Source of the DNA: Nautilus pompilius
Taxonomy: Eukaryota; Mollusca; Cephalopoda; Nautilida; Nautilidae
Length of the DNA stretch: 64,000 nucleotides
Direction of reading: 5' to 3'
Assembly (NCBI GenBank): GCA_018389105.1
Contig: JACATO010000982.1
Coordinates: 92,001-156,000, forward strand
The position numbers and the translations under genes were made by a program. Positions within the stretch are counted from its first letter, which is position 1, and each line of letters opens with the position of its first letter. Under the pieces are notes generated by a model. The model worked only from the letters and a program-made list of their open reading frames with translations, was not told the DNA's origin and did no database searches. Shown piece after piece: positions 57,801-60,800 of the stretch.

Positions 57801-60800
57801 TTTTTCTTAAATTCCAAATATTTCAAGGAAATGTACCTGACCTCCTGATAAAATGTGAACTTTTATCAACCTAAAACATCTATTGACTGAAGGGCATTCT
57901 CACCAATTATTCTGGTTAAGAGAGGGTTCACTGTACTAGGGACATTCAAATGAGACCCAGCCAGCTACCACTATGGGGATGTTATTTCAAAGAGGTTTCA
58001 TTCAAAATCCCCTGTTAGGAATACAAGTAACAATTAGAAGCAGTTTTGATCATTAGTGATTATCTATTGTAATGTAGAAATAATTTTTTCATGTATGAAG
58101 TTTGTGTTTACTGAATTTGTTTTTTAATATTACTCACCAACACTTTGCCAGTTTCCTAGTTGGAAACGTCTGCTCTTCACAACTAATTTATGTTGTATGA
58201 GTATTTCCTGTATGCATGTATAAGCTGTCTTTCCCTTGCAGGTGGCAAATAGTTATCAGATCTTAGTATAAACAGATGTGTATGTACACACACACACACA
58301 CATGTAATGTTTTTATGACTACAATGATTGGAATGCATTGTCAGTTTGCTAGCAACCATGTATGATGTAACAACAAAGCTATTTGGAAATGCACTCTGAT
58401 ACATCTGAATTGTGTGCATTGAATTCTGGGAAGAATCAACAGAACAGACAGGGCAACAGAAGGTACAGGCTGCCAGAAAATTTTTGAGAGTAGCAACCAC
58501 CCAAACTCAGCCTGGTGTGCATCAATGTTTGCCAACAGGGAGGATGAATGGGTCCAGTAGCAGCTTAGAGTTCCAGATCAGGAAACAAGAGTCAGTGTGG
58601 AAACTATCACAGCCACTGAAAACATCTGGGGCCAATCAAATGGGAGCACTGGAGTGAAATACAACTATAGCTCAGATGGGCAAGACTCAGAAAGAGAGAT
58701 CAAAGGCAATCAACAATGCAGATATGGAAGAATGGCTGGAGGGTATCAACCGTACCATCATTATCATTACTATGGATAAATAGCTTTCTTCGAGGAGGGA
58801 TCATGGCATAGGGTGGACTGCTTTTGGAAAGCTAAACACTGATGTTCAAGTGGACAGCAGTATGTGAAGAAACTCAGGTTGATACAGGAATCAGAGTAAA
58901 GCCTTGAAGGATGGTTTGAGTGTATCCGTGGTATCACTGTGGAGTAAGACCATGCAGTTATTTTGACAGATGCTGCATCATGAGCAATCTAAAAGGGGGA
59001 AAGGTGAAAAAGGAGAGAGGATTTCCTATTAGGAAAGCTTAGGTGTTTGGAATGAATCCCAGTTGTCACTGTAACAGGACTGGGTCAGAGACCAGGAAGT
59101 TGAAAGAGAAAAAGAGTAGTAGTCTACCATGTGACTAATGGAGCAAGGGAGAGAGAAAGGAAAAGCTGCAAAGATAAAGCAGCAGAAAAAGACCATATCA
59201 ACTGGAATGAATTGGGTCATCATCACAAGGAAGGTGCTGGAGAAACTGATCAGCAGAGAGGGGGGCAAGAATCACATCTCCACAGTTGAAATCTACATTT
59301 GTAAAACAATAGAAACAACACTAACTAAAATTACAATTTAGCAGAATGGCTTTGGTCAGAAGCTGCTTAATTCTGCACAATTAAATTGTCTGAAATTTAG
59401 TGGTTGGCAGCGGTAAAGATAATTTATGCTTTGTGCATTGCAACCAAATACCAGGGATATTTAAATGAAACCTGGCTGGGCAGAGTTACTGCGATTCTGT
59501 TTCGGACAAGTTTTATTCAAACATCCCTTATACTTTAATAAACCATTTTATATATATATATCTTTTTCCTTTGTCTTTGGTCTGACAAGTTGATAAATAC
59601 GAGTCTTTAGTAAACAAAGGGAAGTTTTTTTTACCTTTATTTTGCCTTTTCATGACCACATTCAAACTGTTTCTGTTCCATGCTTTTGCAGATCAAGAAA
59701 AGCTAAATGAGAACAAGTGGCTGATCTGGAGCCATGGGAAGATATCAGAAGATGACTGTGGAATTTTGATCACAGGACCCAGTCTTTACTTTGGGGGCAC
59801 TGGGGAACGGATGCTAGTGGCCAGAGACCTTGATCTCTCCCAGGTCAGGTAAGCAAACAGGAGAACACTTATCATTGAATGCTTTGTAAAGCGGATGTTT
59901 GATTTGTCCATTAGATTATACCAGGGAATCTTTGAACCCCCCCCATTTTTTTAGATATTATTATACTTTTGAAAATTTTTGATGCGAAATTGTGTTTAAC
60001 AGATTGCAGTCTAAGATGGAGCCAATACTAACCTGAAGATATTGTCCAAAATTTACTTGAAACTAGTTTTTATCTGCTAATAGAAGAGTGAGCAGCTGTG
60101 AAAGCGAATAATTTTCTTAATACTGGTAGAACTTAGTTGAAAGATGTCAATTGATGATGACGCAGATCTGGGTGCCACAAAAGTAGCATCACAACTGAAA
60201 AGGCAGGATTATGTCCACATTTAGTGCAAGGATAATGTTGCATTGTTGTAAATTGCTTGCTTAATTAGTGATATAAACTAAAACGTGTCTCTCTCACATT
60301 TTCCCTTCCTGAAAGCATAACTAATACCAAAAGTTGATAACACTAAGTGCTCATCCTCTATCATTCCAGCAAATTGAGAAACTGTCAGCAAAAAACAGGG
60401 TGGTTTATGGGTAATAGCATTGTTGTGAAGATTATATCAGATTCTTAGTTCTGCAACATTTAGGTTGTTGTACCATTTTGTACATCAGTCACAACAACGG
60501 AGGTAATCTCTCTACATTGGAGACAATGCTGATGTTGCCATTATCCACCAGAGAGAGTTTCTTATCTTGTGCCATGAGGAGCTTGGCACTTCTGGCTGTG
60601 GCAAGGAAATCCCTGCTGGAACTTTTCATTTTTAGATGTGGGAGAAAACCAGAGCACTTGGAGAAAACTCGCTCAGCTGGCTGATGAAGATGGGTAAGAA
60701 GAAATCATACCAGTTGTTATGTTAAGCAGAGCCAGCTGAGGATTTAATTCAAGCCCTCAACCTTGGCAGGTCAGTAGACTAACTACTGGGCCACTAATCA

